From: a virus
Reading direction: 5' to 3' (one strand)
Length of the DNA: 64,000 nucleotides
IMG/VR virus record: IMGVR_UViG_3300035703_000012
Location: 104,797 to 168,796 of that record
Below the pieces are notes generated by a model, which saw nothing but the letters and a program-made list of their open reading frames with translations, made no database searches and had not been told where the DNA came from. Positions 1 to 8,339 of the stretch are shown piece after piece; position 1 is the stretch's first letter, and each line of letters opens with the position of its first letter. A program made the position numbers and the translations under genes.

Positions 1-2
1 TG

Positions 3-359
3 CCTGGCGATCGCCAGCGCGCCCTGCTCGACCAGCCGCGCTTCTTGCAGGAGCTGGCCTTCGTCTTGAGCCCCACCCCCATCGCCGTGCGGCCCGCACG
101 CGCAACGCCGCGGGTGCTCTTCCGGGCCGCCACCCAGCGGCCGTTTACGTCCATGCCCCTGCAGCCCCACCCCATGAGCTCCTTGCTCGACCTGCCCGGT
201 CTGGCGGCGCTCACCACCCTGCTGCAGGACGTGGGGGAGACGCTCTACCACGACGCCGAACCCGTCGAGGCCACCCTCGCAAGCCTGCACCTCGAGCTGG
301 TGCGCGCCCGCCACACGGCCGCAGCCGCGTTGCTGCGGGCCTGGAAAGGAGCCGCCTGA
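3..359 (+). CDS. Unknown protein, 5' end cut by the window edge
   Basis: The frame is open from the first bases of the window and no convincing start or ribosome site precedes it, so the true start lies upstream. About 118 residues are visible. The product is rich in Leu, Ala and Pro, and its C-terminal third is probably helical. No family is recognised. The stop TGA overlaps the ATG of the next gene (TGATG), which points to translational coupling within one operon. Confidence 0.6.
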   Translation, partial: PGDRQRALLDQPRFLQELAFVLSPTPIAVRPARATPRVLFRAATQRPFTSMPLQPHPMSSLLDLPGLAALTTLLQDVGETLYHDAEPVEATLASLHLELVRARHTAAAALLRAWKGAA

Positions 360-748
360 TGCGCACCTACTTGGCTGTGCTGCTGCTCGGCCGCACCAGC
401 CACGGCTTCTTTCTCGGCCCCGTGGGGCCGGCTGGCGAAGCCTGGTTGCAAGACCACTACGCCGCGCTCGATGTCGCCATGCAGCTCGGGGGCGTGCCCC
501 TGGGCTTCGTCGAGGAGCCGGACCCGGATGCCGAGAGCTGCACCGTCTTGGGCGTGGAGGACTGGCTCACGCAGGGCCTGCGCGCCATCGAGACGCTGCG
601 CGACGACGGGGATGTCACAGACGGCGACGCCGAGACACGCGCCCGGCTCGCCGAGCGGCGTGCGGCGCTGGAGATTGAACTGGATGCGGTGGAGACCCAG
701 CTGCGCGACGCGCTGGCGAGCTACCACCATGTGGAGATTTTGCGATGA
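359..748 (+). CDS. Unknown 129-residue protein
   Basis: The gene starts at an ATG that overlaps the stop of the preceding frame. The N-terminal half looks globular (hydrophobic strand MRTYLAVLLLG, then a Gly-rich loop). Residues about 90-125 form a charged helix rich in Arg, Glu and Ala, with coiled-coil character. No family is recognised. It ends in an ATGA overlap with the next gene, so three small genes in a row are coupled. Confidence 0.65.
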   Translation: MRTYLAVLLLGRTSHGFFLGPVGPAGEAWLQDHYAALDVAMQLGGVPLGFVEEPDPDAESCTVLGVEDWLTQGLRAIETLRDDGDVTDGDAETRARLAERRAALEIELDAVETQLRDALASYHHVEILR

Positions 749-1125
749 ACATGGAACGTGTGGCGGGTGTCCGCTTTGCCGGCTACGGGGAGTACCTCCA
801 GGCCGAAACGCTGGCGGCCAAGCTGACAGCCCTCAACCCCAAGCTGCCCGTGCAGCTGGTGCTGACTTCCTGGTACCCGCAAGAGGGCCTGGAGGACGTG
901 CCGGGACCCGAAAGCTTGGACGGCACCGAGCCCGTCTACGCCGACGTGCGCTGCGAGAGCCCCAGCCGGCTCGAGCACTTCGTCGAGCTGCTCGCGCGCA
1001 TGCGCGCCAAGAACCGGCAGCTCACGCAGCAGCTCAAGCAGCCTGCCGCCGAGGTGGCGGAGCCCGTCGAGGAGACGGGTGACGAGACGCCGTGGCTCAC
1101 GGCTTACCTCAACCAGGACTTCTGA
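745..1125 (+). CDS. Unknown 126-residue protein
   Basis: It starts at an ATG overlapping the previous stop. Residues about 75-100 form a basic and Gln-rich helix (RMRAKNRQLTQQLKQ). A short acidic stretch of Glu, Val and Pro follows, and the C-terminus is aromatic. No family is recognised. It is the last gene of the opening mini-operon: the next 130 bases are non-coding and carry a -10-like TACGAT at 1179-1184. Confidence 0.65.
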   Translation: MNMERVAGVRFAGYGEYLQAETLAAKLTALNPKLPVQLVLTSWYPQEGLEDVPGPESLDGTEPVYADVRCESPSRLEHFVELLARMRAKNRQLTQQLKQPAAEVAEPVEETGDETPWLTAYLNQDF

Positions 1126-1257
1126 AGCACCTCGTTTTTGGTGGTTTTGGCCGCTAGAAAGCCTGGCCGGAAACAGGGTACGATAGACGTGGCGCGAGCG
1201 GGATTTGCACCTGTGTGCGAGCCGTTTGCGGTGTCTTCGTTCCCAGGAGAGATGGCC

Positions 1258-2979
1258 ATGCGTCACCCGTTGTTGCTTGCGCTGAGTCTGAGCTGCCTGG
1301 TGGGCTGCCCTGCCGGAACCCCCATGGCGCTTTACATGGGCCCCAACGCCATGCCCATGAACTTCGCCATGCCCGGCACCGGCAACCTGCGGGCGCTGAC
1401 CACCAGCCTGGTGCTGAAGGTGGGCGACACGCTGGACCTCGCAACGCATGTCCGACACGCCGACAGCAGCCTCGTGACCACCCCCGTGCTGTGGACCTCC
1501 AACAGCGACGCTGTCGCGTCGGTGAAGGTCAACACCGGCGTGGTCACGGGCCGCAGCGTGGGTCGAACCATCCTGACAGGCCGCTTGGCGAACAACCTGG
1601 ACAGCGTCGTCGCCCTCGAGGTGAACGTCGTCGAGCAGCACACCGTGGCGCTCATCAAGGTGGAGCCGGCCACGCCCAAGCTGGAAGTCGGGCAGATGCT
1701 CAAGCTCAGCGCCCAGGTCATCCTCGCCGACGGGCAGATCAACGGCAACGTGGCCTGGGCCTCCTCCGACAGCACCATCGCCGTCGTCAACCCCACCACG
1801 GGCACGCTCTCGGCCCTGCGCGAAGGCAAGGTTACCATCCTTGCCACCTACAGCGCGGACCTGCGCTACAAGGGCCTGGCCGAGGTCGAGATCGTCAAGG
1901 CCCTGCCCACAACCCCCTTGCCGACAACCGCTCCCATCGTGTTCGGTCCCAGTGCCACGCCCATTCCCGCGGTCGTGACCCCGCCGCCCCCGGCCCTGAC
2001 GCCCGCGCCCGTGCGCACCCCCAGCCCGGCGCCCGCTTCAGGCGGCAGCGCCAGCGGCGAAGACGAGGTGGGCGTCACGGCGCCGAGCGCAGCGACCTTC
2101 CGCGCGCCAGGCTTCGTCATGGTGCGGGACTTCAGCAGCTACGCCGTGTTCTCCCTCGTCGACTTCAACCAGGTGGTCGTCGCGGACGGCACCACGCTGA
2201 CGGTGACGCGCAACGCCGGCCGGTCCTGGACCGTCTTCAAGAACGTCGGCACCCAGGCCATCCGCAGCATGCACTGGTTCTCGGCCTCGGAAGGCTGGGT
2301 AGGCGGCGACAACGGCACCTTGCTCAAGGTGAGCATCCAGGATGGCGTGCTGACCACCCAGGTGCACGACTCGGGCACGACCCAACCTGTCAATTCCATC
2401 TACTTTGCTTCCAAGCAAGTGGGTTGGTTCAAGGCTTCTTACTACTCAGTTGTTAACAAGCAAACCTTGGATGGAGGCGTTACATGGGAGCCCGTGCCCG
2501 GGAACGGCAACAGCTGGTATGACGACGGGTTTGGCGGGGCCGTTCAAGCAGCATACAACCGGCCAGGCTACAACGGGCATCACGAAGCGTTTCGAAGTTT
2601 TGATGGCATCGTGACCAAGGTCGTTTCAGATGATGCGTCGAAATTCTCCAACGTTCGAGTCGTTCCAGGCGCTGCGTTTCTCAATTCGGAATCAGGTTGG
2701 CTTTGCACCAAAGACTGGAAAACGTTCACGCCCATTTCGTCCAACTTGCAAACGCCGAGTCAGATTCTTAGAAAACAGCTGTACGACATCTACCCCATCT
2801 CGCCCACAACCTTGTTGGCGCGTGTCGATGGCGGCTACGCACTCAGCCGCGACGGTGGCGCGTTGTGGTCCGACCCGGTCAAGGACCTGAACAGCTTTTC
2901 AAGCGTGAAGCCGGTCAGCGAGACGCAGATGTGGGCTCACACGGACTACGGCGAGCTGTACCGCGCCGGTACGCCCTGA
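1258..2979 (+). CDS. Lipoprotein with two bacterial Ig-like domains and a propeller-like C-terminus
   Basis: This is a 573-residue protein. The N-terminus MRHPLLLALSLSCLVGC is a lipoprotein signal with lipobox LVGC, predicting lipidation of Cys17. Residues about 50-128 and 131-214 look like two Big_2 (Ig-like) domains, with WTSN.. and WASSD..IA cores followed by GxxxGxxxGxxxI. A Pro/Thr/Ala linker spans about 216-260. Residues about 280-573 repeat a VFK..GTQAIRSMHWFS..EGWVGG pattern typical of BNR/Ycf48-like propellers. The start at 1258 is preferred over 1252 because AGGAGA at 1245-1250 is correctly spaced for it. Bases 2400-2790 are visibly poorer in GC than the first half. It could be a surface adhesin or exclusion factor made in the infected cell, or a virion adhesion protein. 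The domain calls are by eye. Confidence 0.75.
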   Translation: MRHPLLLALSLSCLVGCPAGTPMALYMGPNAMPMNFAMPGTGNLRALTTSLVLKVGDTLDLATHVRHADSSLVTTPVLWTSNSDAVASVKVNTGVVTGRSVGRTILTGRLANNLDSVVALEVNVVEQHTVALIKVEPATPKLEVGQMLKLSAQVILADGQINGNVAWASSDSTIAVVNPTTGTLSALREGKVTILATYSADLRYKGLAEVEIVKALPTTPLPTTAPIVFGPSATPIPAVVTPPPPALTPAPVRTPSPAPASGGSASGEDEVGVTAPSAATFRAPGFVMVRDFSSYAVFSLVDFNQVVVADGTTLTVTRNAGRSWTVFKNVGTQAIRSMHWFSASEGWVGGDNGTLLKVSIQDGVLTTQVHDSGTTQPVNSIYFASKQVGWFKASYYSVVNKQTLDGGVTWEPVPGNGNSWYDDGFGGAVQAAYNRPGYNGHHEAFRSFDGIVTKVVSDDASKFSNVRVVPGAAFLNSESGWLCTKDWKTFTPISSNLQTPSQILRKQLYDIYPISPTTLLARVDGGYALSRDGGALWSDPVKDLNSFSSVKPVSETQMWAHTDYGELYRAGTP

Positions 2980-3010
2980 GGCGTAACCAGCGGACGGGTC
3001 TGCGGGCCTG

Positions 3011-3042
3011 CCCACTTTTTGCCCGAGGCTGCGCGCTACACT
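3011..3042 (+). promoter_or_regulatory. Putative promoter (CCCACTTTTT, 16-base spacer, TACACT)
   Basis: CCCACTTTTT at 3011-3020 is followed by 16 bases and then the -10-like TACACT at 3037-3042. The same arrangement occurs at 38028-38059 and, with small changes, at 30778-30809. The ATG of the next gene begins only six bases after the -10 and has no ribosome site, so the transcript may be leaderless. Confidence 0.5.
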
Positions 3043-3048
3043 GCGGCC

Positions 3049-3498
3049 ATGCCTCGTTACCTTGCTGATCAGATCGACCCGGCCACGCTGCACCTGGTGG
3101 TGGACCAGCCCTTTCTGGACCACCTCGAGGAGCTGACGCAGCGGGCGGTCGCGATCGCGCAATTCCAGCAGCTCGTCGTGCTCATCCACCACCAGACGGT
3201 GGAGGAGGAAGGCACGCGCAAGGAGAAGCTGGTCTACCGCACCTACGCGCCGGAGATGTTCCACCGGGGCCTGGTGCGCTGCCCGCGGGACGCCGACGCG
3301 CTCTGGGAGCAACAGAACCAGCGCCCGCGTTACTTCCCTTCGATCCTCGTGGCGCCTAGACAGCCCATGTGGAGCGCGCCCGAGGTGGTGGTCAGCAAGC
3401 CCAGCCTCTGCGAGGGCTGCCAGCACTACCTGCGCCGGCAGACCACCGGCGACTGCCACGGCCTCGCCTACCAGGCTCTGGAGCCGCCCGTTCCGTGA
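3049..3498 (+). CDS. Unknown 150-residue protein with a C-terminal Cys/His cluster
   Basis: The ATG at 3049 is chosen because it lies just downstream of a promoter-like element; upstream in-frame starts would fall inside that element. Residues about 118-138 hold CEGC, then H, then a further Cys-His, a possible small metal site. The start of the protein is helical and acidic. No family is recognised. It overlaps the next gene by GTGA and begins a run of four tightly coupled genes. Confidence 0.65.
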   Translation: MPRYLADQIDPATLHLVVDQPFLDHLEELTQRAVAIAQFQQLVVLIHHQTVEEEGTRKEKLVYRTYAPEMFHRGLVRCPRDADALWEQQNQRPRYFPSILVAPRQPMWSAPEVVVSKPSLCEGCQHYLRRQTTGDCHGLAYQALEPPVP

Positions 3499-3662
3499 GC
3501 GGCACCTACCTGCGCGTCACCGCGGACGAGTTCAAGCTGGTCTGCCCGCACTGCGACAGCACGCTCGAGGAGGTGTTCGTGCACCGGCTTTACGAGCTGA
3601 CCTTCGAGTGCCCTTACTGCCTGGCGGAGGTGCAGCTGTGCGTGACGCTCAGCCCGGCGTGA
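3495..3662 (+). CDS. Small zinc-ribbon protein, 55 residues
   Basis: It starts at a GTG that overlaps the previous stop (GTGA). Two CxxC pairs, CPHC near residue 18 and CPYC near residue 41, are about 20 residues apart. This is the classic spacing of a treble-clef or zinc-ribbon fold. The rest is short and mostly beta-like. The function is unknown; such proteins in phages often bind nucleic acid or host enzymes. The coupling to both neighbours supports it being real. Confidence 0.65.
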   Translation: MSGTYLRVTADEFKLVCPHCDSTLEEVFVHRLYELTFECPYCLAEVQLCVTLSPA

Positions 3663-3988
3663 TCCCCTTCTGGGTGACGCTGGTGGCAAAGCTGCCCAGC
3701 TCACACCTGCTGAAGGTGGCGCCTATGCGGCCGTGCCGGGTGGGGGCGATCGACTCGGGTTGCGAAGTGAGCTGGCAGCCCGTGCCGGGCGTGCTGGCTG
3801 TGGGCTACCGGGCCGAGCACCTGGAGGCCGTGCCCGCGCTGCTGCGCATCCCCGCAGGCGTGCTCGAAGCGCTGCCGGCCGAGGCCGTGAGCCTGCCTTT
3901 CTTGTGGATCTGGCCGGACCGCCAGCTGCACTCGTACCGCTGGGCGGACCTCGCCCAGGCCCTGACGCTGGAGGACCCCACACCATGA
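3659..3988 (+). CDS. Unknown 109-residue protein
   Basis: The start is a GTG overlapping the preceding stop; a longer upstream extension in this frame would run through the zinc-ribbon gene. The sequence is Leu/Pro/Ala-rich with an aromatic segment (PFLWIWPDRQLHSYRW) near the C-terminus. No signal peptide or recognised family. It ends in an ATGA overlap with the next gene. Confidence 0.6.
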   Translation: MIPFWVTLVAKLPSSHLLKVAPMRPCRVGAIDSGCEVSWQPVPGVLAVGYRAEHLEAVPALLRIPAGVLEALPAEAVSLPFLWIWPDRQLHSYRWADLAQALTLEDPTP

Positions 3989-4332
3989 CCCTGCCGCGCC
4001 TCGCCAAGATTCCAAGCCATGTCGGGCAGTACAGCGACATGCGCTGGCAGTACGACATGGCCCTGCCGCTCCCTGGCGCCACGGTGCAGACCATCCTGTT
4101 CGGGGAGATGGACCCGGCCGAGGCCGAGACACGGTTGCTCGCGCTGAAAGCGGCCTTTGAGGCGGATCAACGCGCGAGCCTGAACGCGCCGGCCACCTGG
4201 CACAACGTGGGCCTGTACGTGGCCCCCACCGGGCACGTCACGGGCGTGTACCAGCTGAGCACCCTGTGGGCGCCGCCCAAGCCCTACTGGGACAACTACC
4301 CAGACGAGCCCCCCACCTACCTGCCCGCTTGA
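3985..4332 (+). CDS. Unknown 115-residue protein
   Basis: The ATG overlaps the previous stop (ATGA). The middle of the protein has a helix rich in Ala and Glu (DPAEAETRLLALKAAFEAD), and the C-terminus is rich in Pro, Tyr and Trp. No family is recognised. A small hairpin overlaps its stop codon and may end the mini-operon that began at 3049. Confidence 0.6.
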   Translation: MTLPRLAKIPSHVGQYSDMRWQYDMALPLPGATVQTILFGEMDPAEAETRLLALKAAFEADQRASLNAPATWHNVGLYVAPTGHVTGVYQLSTLWAPPKPYWDNYPDEPPTYLPA

Positions 4333-4341
4333 GCGGGCTTT
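4323..4341 (+). terminator. Small hairpin followed by TTTC, weak terminator candidate
   Basis: GCCCGC at 4323-4328 pairs with GCGGGC at 4333-4338 around a TTGA loop, and TTTC follows. The stem overlaps the stop codon of the upstream gene. The T-run is too short for a strong intrinsic terminator. Confidence 0.35.
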
Positions 4342-4352
4342 CGAGGTCTTCT

Positions 4353-4730
4353 ATGCCCCTGGCCATCACCCCCGGGCGCACGCTGACCCTGCTGGGCACC
4401 CGCGACGAGCTGCTGCGGGAGCTCGCGCCGCTGGCGCCCCTGCACGTCATGCTGCGCCTGGTGGCCCCCACCACCACCAAGTACAAGGTCACGGCCGAGG
4501 CCCTGCACGACGCCCACCAGCAGCCCCGCTCGCTGGCCTGCCCGGCGCTGCTGCACGGCAAAGCCGTGGCCGCGGGGCTGGTCCAAGTTGGCATCCTGAC
4601 GCCCGCTGGTTTCCACACGGGCGAAGCCGCCTGTCACCACTGCCAGCACCAGCTGCTCTGCGCTGTGGACGGACAAACACGTCTTTTCAAGGCGCTGACC
4701 GCCCAAATACCGCAGGAAAACTCGGCTTAA
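4353..4730 (+). CDS. Unknown 125-residue protein with a C-terminal Cys/His cluster
   Basis: The ATG at 4353 is the first reasonable start after the upstream stop; only a weak GAGG lies before it. Residues about 93-106 read as a cluster of His and Cys (CHHCQHQLLC), suggesting a metal-binding knuckle. The N-terminal part is Leu- and Pro-rich. No family is recognised. A strong promoter follows the gene. Confidence 0.6.
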   Translation: MPLAITPGRTLTLLGTRDELLRELAPLAPLHVMLRLVAPTTTKYKVTAEALHDAHQQPRSLACPALLHGKAVAAGLVQVGILTPAGFHTGEAACHHCQHQLLCAVDGQTRLFKALTAQIPQENSA

Positions 4731-4741
4731 GCTTGTGATAA

Positions 4742-4770
4742 TTGACACATATTCGTTTGCTCGCTAGGAT
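4742..4770 (+). promoter_or_regulatory. Sigma70-type promoter
   Basis: TTGACA at 4742-4747 is a perfect -35 box. After a 17-base spacer, TAGGAT at 4765-4770 serves as -10. GGAGG and the ATG at 4784 follow at once, so the leader is very short. It probably drives the 4784 gene and the DHH phosphoesterase. Confidence 0.75.
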
Positions 4771-4783
4771 GCAGGAGGTGCCC

Positions 4784-5032
4784 ATGCCCGTACAAATCGC
4801 GGTGGACGACGCCGATGTCGAGGTCTTGCTCGAGATTCGAAAAAGCCTGCAAGGCCACCCCGTGCGCTACTGGTGGGAGCCTGCCGCCGGCAGACAGCAA
4901 CGCCCCGTGAAGCCCACTCACGTCAGCATTGTGGCCGAGGAGGCGCAGTTCGTGGAGTACGTCCTTTTCGAGCTCGCCAAGCACCGGCGGATGCGCCAGG
5001 CCCTGCACAAAACTTTGCCTCGTCTCTCGTAG
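4784..5032 (+). CDS. Unknown 82-residue protein
   Basis: The ATG at 4784 sits eight bases after an AGGAGG ribosome site and just downstream of a strong promoter. In-frame starts further upstream would lie within the promoter. The protein begins with an acidic strand (VQIAVDDADVEVLL) and ends in a basic helix. No family is recognised. It is first in a unit with the DHH phosphoesterase, 12 bases upstream of it. Confidence 0.65.
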   Translation: MPVQIAVDDADVEVLLEIRKSLQGHPVRYWWEPAAGRQQRPVKPTHVSIVAEEAQFVEYVLFELAKHRRMRQALHKTLPRLS

Positions 5033-5044
5033 AAAGGACCGATT

Positions 5045-6085
5045 GTGGAGCGCATTCTCGCCTTGTGCCACAACGACCTGGACGGCATCGCCGCCTCAGT
5101 CGCGCTCAACCAAGCCCATCCCGAGGCCCACGTCTGCATCCGCTACGTGGACTACGGCACCGTGAACCAGGCCTTGCTGAAGGGCCTGGAAGCCAAGCGG
5201 TCTTATGACCGCATCATTCTCGCGGACATCAGCTTCGAGGCCTACGACCCGCTCAAGCGTTACGCCGACGTGGCGACGCAGCAGCTCGTCAACCAGCAGC
5301 TGCCGGCGGCCATCGTGGCGTACACCCAGGCGGGCGGCGAGCTCGTGCTGCTCGACCACCACCCGCGGGCGCTGCACACGCGCACCATGTACGCGAACCA
5401 CCTGCACCCGGACTCCATCACGGAGACGCAGGACGCCCAGGGCACGGCCCGAGCGGGCTCCGAGCTTGCGGGCCGGTACTTCTGCCAGGTCTCGGGCTGC
5501 GACAACGAGGAGACGACAGCCGCCCTGCTCGAGTTGATGGAGCTGGCCGGCGAGTACGACACCTGGCGCAACCCCCACGGGTACGGCGGGTTGCTCGCCA
5601 TGGCCGTGATGCTCATGCACGACCCGCACCTCGTCAAGCAGGAGCTGGAGCTCGCGCTGCTCGAAAAGACGCTGTTTCCCGAGTTCAGCTACGCGCTGGC
5701 GCTCGAGGGCTCGCGGCTGGCGGACTACGTGCAGCTGGCCGAGGCCGAGTTCGAAGCGGTGCTGCAGGCTGCGCTGGCGACCCGCGTGGTGCACAGCCCG
5801 CTGCTCACCGAGGTGCACGTCACGGACTACCCGAGCCTGATCGCCGAGCGCGTCTACATGGAGACCCGCGGCGTCGTGCTGGTGCGCTACCAGGCCGACC
5901 GGCTGAAGGCCGACAAAATCAGCCTGCGGCGGCACCCGGCCTGCGCTGTGGACCTCAACGCGCTGCTCAACCCCTTCGGAGGGGGCGGGCACGCGGCGGC
6001 AGCCGGCCTCAAGCTTAAGCCCGGCGAGCTACCCGAGCTGGCGTTCACGCTCGCCAACGCGCTCACGGCCGTTCGCAGCGCCTGA
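5045..6085 (+). CDS. DHH-family phosphoesterase
   Basis: This is a 346-residue protein with the DHH superfamily motifs in order: HNDLDG at residues 9-14, a metal-binding D in ILADIS near 61, DHH at 104-106, and a C-terminal DHHA1-type GGGGHAAAAG near residue 320. DHH enzymes are Mn-dependent phosphoesterases such as RecJ exonuclease, oligoribonucleases (NrnA) and c-di-AMP hydrolases. The length and single DHH-DHHA1 layout fit the nano-RNase/c-di-AMP class better than full-length RecJ. The start is a GTG preceded by AAAGGA. A plausible role is recycling of short oligonucleotides from degraded host nucleic acid, or destroying a signalling dinucleotide. The sequence does not settle which. Confidence 0.8.
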   Translation: MERILALCHNDLDGIAASVALNQAHPEAHVCIRYVDYGTVNQALLKGLEAKRSYDRIILADISFEAYDPLKRYADVATQQLVNQQLPAAIVAYTQAGGELVLLDHHPRALHTRTMYANHLHPDSITETQDAQGTARAGSELAGRYFCQVSGCDNEETTAALLELMELAGEYDTWRNPHGYGGLLAMAVMLMHDPHLVKQELELALLEKTLFPEFSYALALEGSRLADYVQLAEAEFEAVLQAALATRVVHSPLLTEVHVTDYPSLIAERVYMETRGVVLVRYQADRLKADKISLRRHPACAVDLNALLNPFGGGGHAAAAGLKLKPGELPELAFTLANALTAVRSA

Positions 6086-6171
6086 GCCCTCCACCTCACG
6101 AACGCACCGTGCACCTGGCCCTTGGCAGCCGGGTTGCGGGGCGTTGCCCTTTGAAAGGAGTCTCCAGCCCT

Positions 6172-6591
6172 GTGGGCAACCGACAAATCACGCTGTCGAG
6201 CCGGTTCTTGATCGACTACTTCTTCGAGAACTTCGCGCAGACCCTGCCGCTGCTCATTCAGGAGAACGAAAAGCGCTTCAACGGCGCCCGGCGCAAGAAG
6301 AAGCTGCTGGAGCTGTGGTGGCACAACCTGTTCTCCATCGCCACCGAAGACAAGGCCACCTGCCCGCCTTACCGGAAGCGCCAGGCCGAAAAAAACGCCT
6401 GGTACGCCTGGTACGAAACCCACACGCTGTTCTGGTTCGAGGACCAGGTCTACTGGCCCGGCGACACCCGCCTGTGCGACCTCTGCGAGAACCGCCTGGT
6501 TTGCGCCCTCAAAGACGAGCCGATCGGCAAGTTCAAGTACGCGAAGCCGGCCCGCAGCCGCAAGTCACCTGCCGCTCCCCCACCCCTCTGA
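6172..6591 (+). CDS. Unknown 139-residue Cys-containing protein
   Basis: Two starts are possible. The GTG at 6172 has AAGGAG at 6155-6160, slightly far upstream; the GTG at 6109 has no ribosome site. I use 6172. The protein is rich in aromatic residues (NAWYAWYETHTLFWFEDQVYW). It carries CDLC and a further Cys near residues 105-114, which may bind a metal, and a basic C-terminal tail. No family is recognised. The next gene starts 11 bases after its stop. Confidence 0.6.
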   Translation: MGNRQITLSSRFLIDYFFENFAQTLPLLIQENEKRFNGARRKKKLLELWWHNLFSIATEDKATCPPYRKRQAEKNAWYAWYETHTLFWFEDQVYWPGDTRLCDLCENRLVCALKDEPIGKFKYAKPARSRKSPAAPPPL

Positions 6592-6602
6592 AGGAGCCTT
6601 TC

Positions 6603-8339
6603 ATGACCTCTCAACTCATCGTGGCCGACCGCATCCGGTCGACCATCAAGCGCATGTTTTCGGGCAGCCACGCCGAGGTCTTCTCCGAGCTGCTGCAGAA
6701 CGCCCAGCGGGTCAAGGCCACCCGCGTCGACTTCAGGATCGCGCGCACGGACGCCGTGACGCTGCACTACCAGGACAACGGTCCCGGGCTCGCCGATGCC
6801 GACGCGTTCTTCCGGCTGCTCGCCTTGGGTGCCAGCGGCTACGACGCCGAGACCGAGCAGGCTCAGAACCCGATGGGCTTCGGCTTCAACAGCCTGCTGG
6901 CCCACGAGGACGTCGACGCCGTGCTGGTGCGCTCGCGCGGGCTCAGCCTGCACATCGAGGCGGCCCGCTGGTGGCAAGACGCGAGCTACGCCGAGGGCTG
7001 GCGCGAGCGGCTCGTGCCGTGCGAGGACCAGTACGGCCTGGCGCTCTCCGTGCACTACAAGCCGACGGCCGGTCGCAACCACAGCTGGCAGACCTTCGAC
7101 GCCTACGTCGAGGGCGAGCTGCGCCGGCAGGCCGAGACCTACTTCGGTTTTTTCGGCGTGACCATCAACGAGGTGCCGGTGGCCCAGAAGCTGCCCAGCA
7201 GCATCGACCCGGCCGTGTGCGAGCCTGTGCTGTGCGTCGAGGGGCAGCTGGCAGACGGCACGCCCATCCGCTGGCTGCGTGGGAAGGAGAACAGCTTCTA
7301 CAACCTGTTCGTGCGCTGGTACGGGCAGATGATGTCCGAGAACCTGCCAAGTCGCATTCCCAATTGCTGGACGCTGTACCTGGACGTGACGCAGGGGCAG
7401 CCGGTGGATCTGGTCGCGCCCACGCGCAAGAGCGTGATCCGCAACGACAAGTTCGAGCGGGTGCTGGCCGAGGCCAAGGCCGTGCTGTTCCACGCGCTCA
7501 ACGCCCGGCCGACGCTGCCGGTCGCAGGCGTGCGGGCTCTTTACGACATGGCCCCGGACCTGTTCGATGCCCACAGCCGCTTCGGGCTGCTGCGCACGGG
7601 CCCGCTCTCGGAGGTCCGCGACCCCGAGGTCGTCACCCAGGCCGAGGTTGACAAGTTGCTGGCGGCCCAGAAGCTCTACAAGCTGGATTCCGACGTGCAC
7701 GTCGTGAGCGAGGGGCTGTACCGCACCACCTGCTGCACGGCAGAGGGCCTGGACAGTTTCTTGCCGTACGCCCCCAAGGGCCACACGCTCGCCCAGAGCG
7801 TGCTGCTGCCTGAAAACTGGGGCACGGTGCCGATGCTCACGTGTTTCTGGCGCAAGGGCCAGCCTTACGAGCGCCAGCCGGCTTACGGCTTCAAGCTGTT
7901 CGAGCCAGGCGAGGTCGCCTGGATGGCCGAGGGCGCCGAGCCTGACGACAGCGACTTCAAGGCGCTGCCGGCCAAGGCCGTGGTGCACGTGGGTGAAAGC
8001 AAGGAAGACAGCCTGGACGAGCTCGACGTGTGTGTCGGTCTCAAGGGCAGCTTCGAGGCGTACCTCGACGCCCACGCCAAGAACTGGCTGAGCGGCAACG
8101 CCGACGAGGAGGCCACGCAGGACGCCTGCTGGGACCTCAAGCGTCGGTTGCGCGGCAACGCCGTCGCGGCCAGCTTCACGCTGGCGAGCTTCACGCCGTT
8201 CCTGGCCGACGACGAGTTCGTTTTGGCCTGCAAGCTCGGCTACAAGAAGCTGGCCGAACCCGTCGATCGCCCCGAGCCCTCGCATGTGACCGTCACGACG
8301 AGCCAGGGCAGAAAGCTGAAGTTCGAGCTGTATGGCTAA
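6603..8339 (+). CDS. GHKL (Hsp90/MutL-type) ATPase, possibly rIIA-like
   Basis: This is a 578-residue protein. The N-terminal 100 residues contain the Bergerat ATP-binding fold: N-box ELLQNAQ (E29, N33), G1 box DNGPG (58-62) and G2 box NPMGFGFNS (89-97). The remaining 470 residues match nothing I recognise. T4 rIIA, a lysis-inhibition and exclusion-related protein, has a GHKL ATPase domain and similar size, so an rIIA-like role is a reasonable guess. MORC-like and Hsp90-like chaperones are alternatives. I do not see an obvious rIIB partner. A clear ribosome site (AAGGAG) precedes the ATG, and the gene overlaps the next by eight bases. Confidence 0.7.
   Translation: MTSQLIVADRIRSTIKRMFSGSHAEVFSELLQNAQRVKATRVDFRIARTDAVTLHYQDNGPGLADADAFFRLLALGASGYDAETEQAQNPMGFGFNSLLAHEDVDAVLVRSRGLSLHIEAARWWQDASYAEGWRERLVPCEDQYGLALSVHYKPTAGRNHSWQTFDAYVEGELRRQAETYFGFFGVTINEVPVAQKLPSSIDPAVCEPVLCVEGQLADGTPIRWLRGKENSFYNLFVRWYGQMMSENLPSRIPNCWTLYLDVTQGQPVDLVAPTRKSVIRNDKFERVLAEAKAVLFHALNARPTLPVAGVRALYDMAPDLFDAHSRFGLLRTGPLSEVRDPEVVTQAEVDKLLAAQKLYKLDSDVHVVSEGLYRTTCCTAEGLDSFLPYAPKGHTLAQSVLLPENWGTVPMLTCFWRKGQPYERQPAYGFKLFEPGEVAWMAEGAEPDDSDFKALPAKAVVHVGESKEDSLDELDVCVGLKGSFEAYLDAHAKNWLSGNADEEATQDACWDLKRRLRGNAVAASFTLASFTPFLADDEFVLACKLGYKKLAEPVDRPEPSHVTVTTSQGRKLKFELYG

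Noticed and set aside
1179-1184. TACGAT as a full promoter for the lipoprotein gene
   Set aside because: A -10-like box in a non-coding gap, but no acceptable -35; left as a remark.
5096-5992. Long minus-strand frame opposite the DHH gene, and similar ones opposite most genes
   Set aside because: The + strand frames carry clear motifs and ribosome sites; the antisense products are low-complexity His/Arg/Val sequences.
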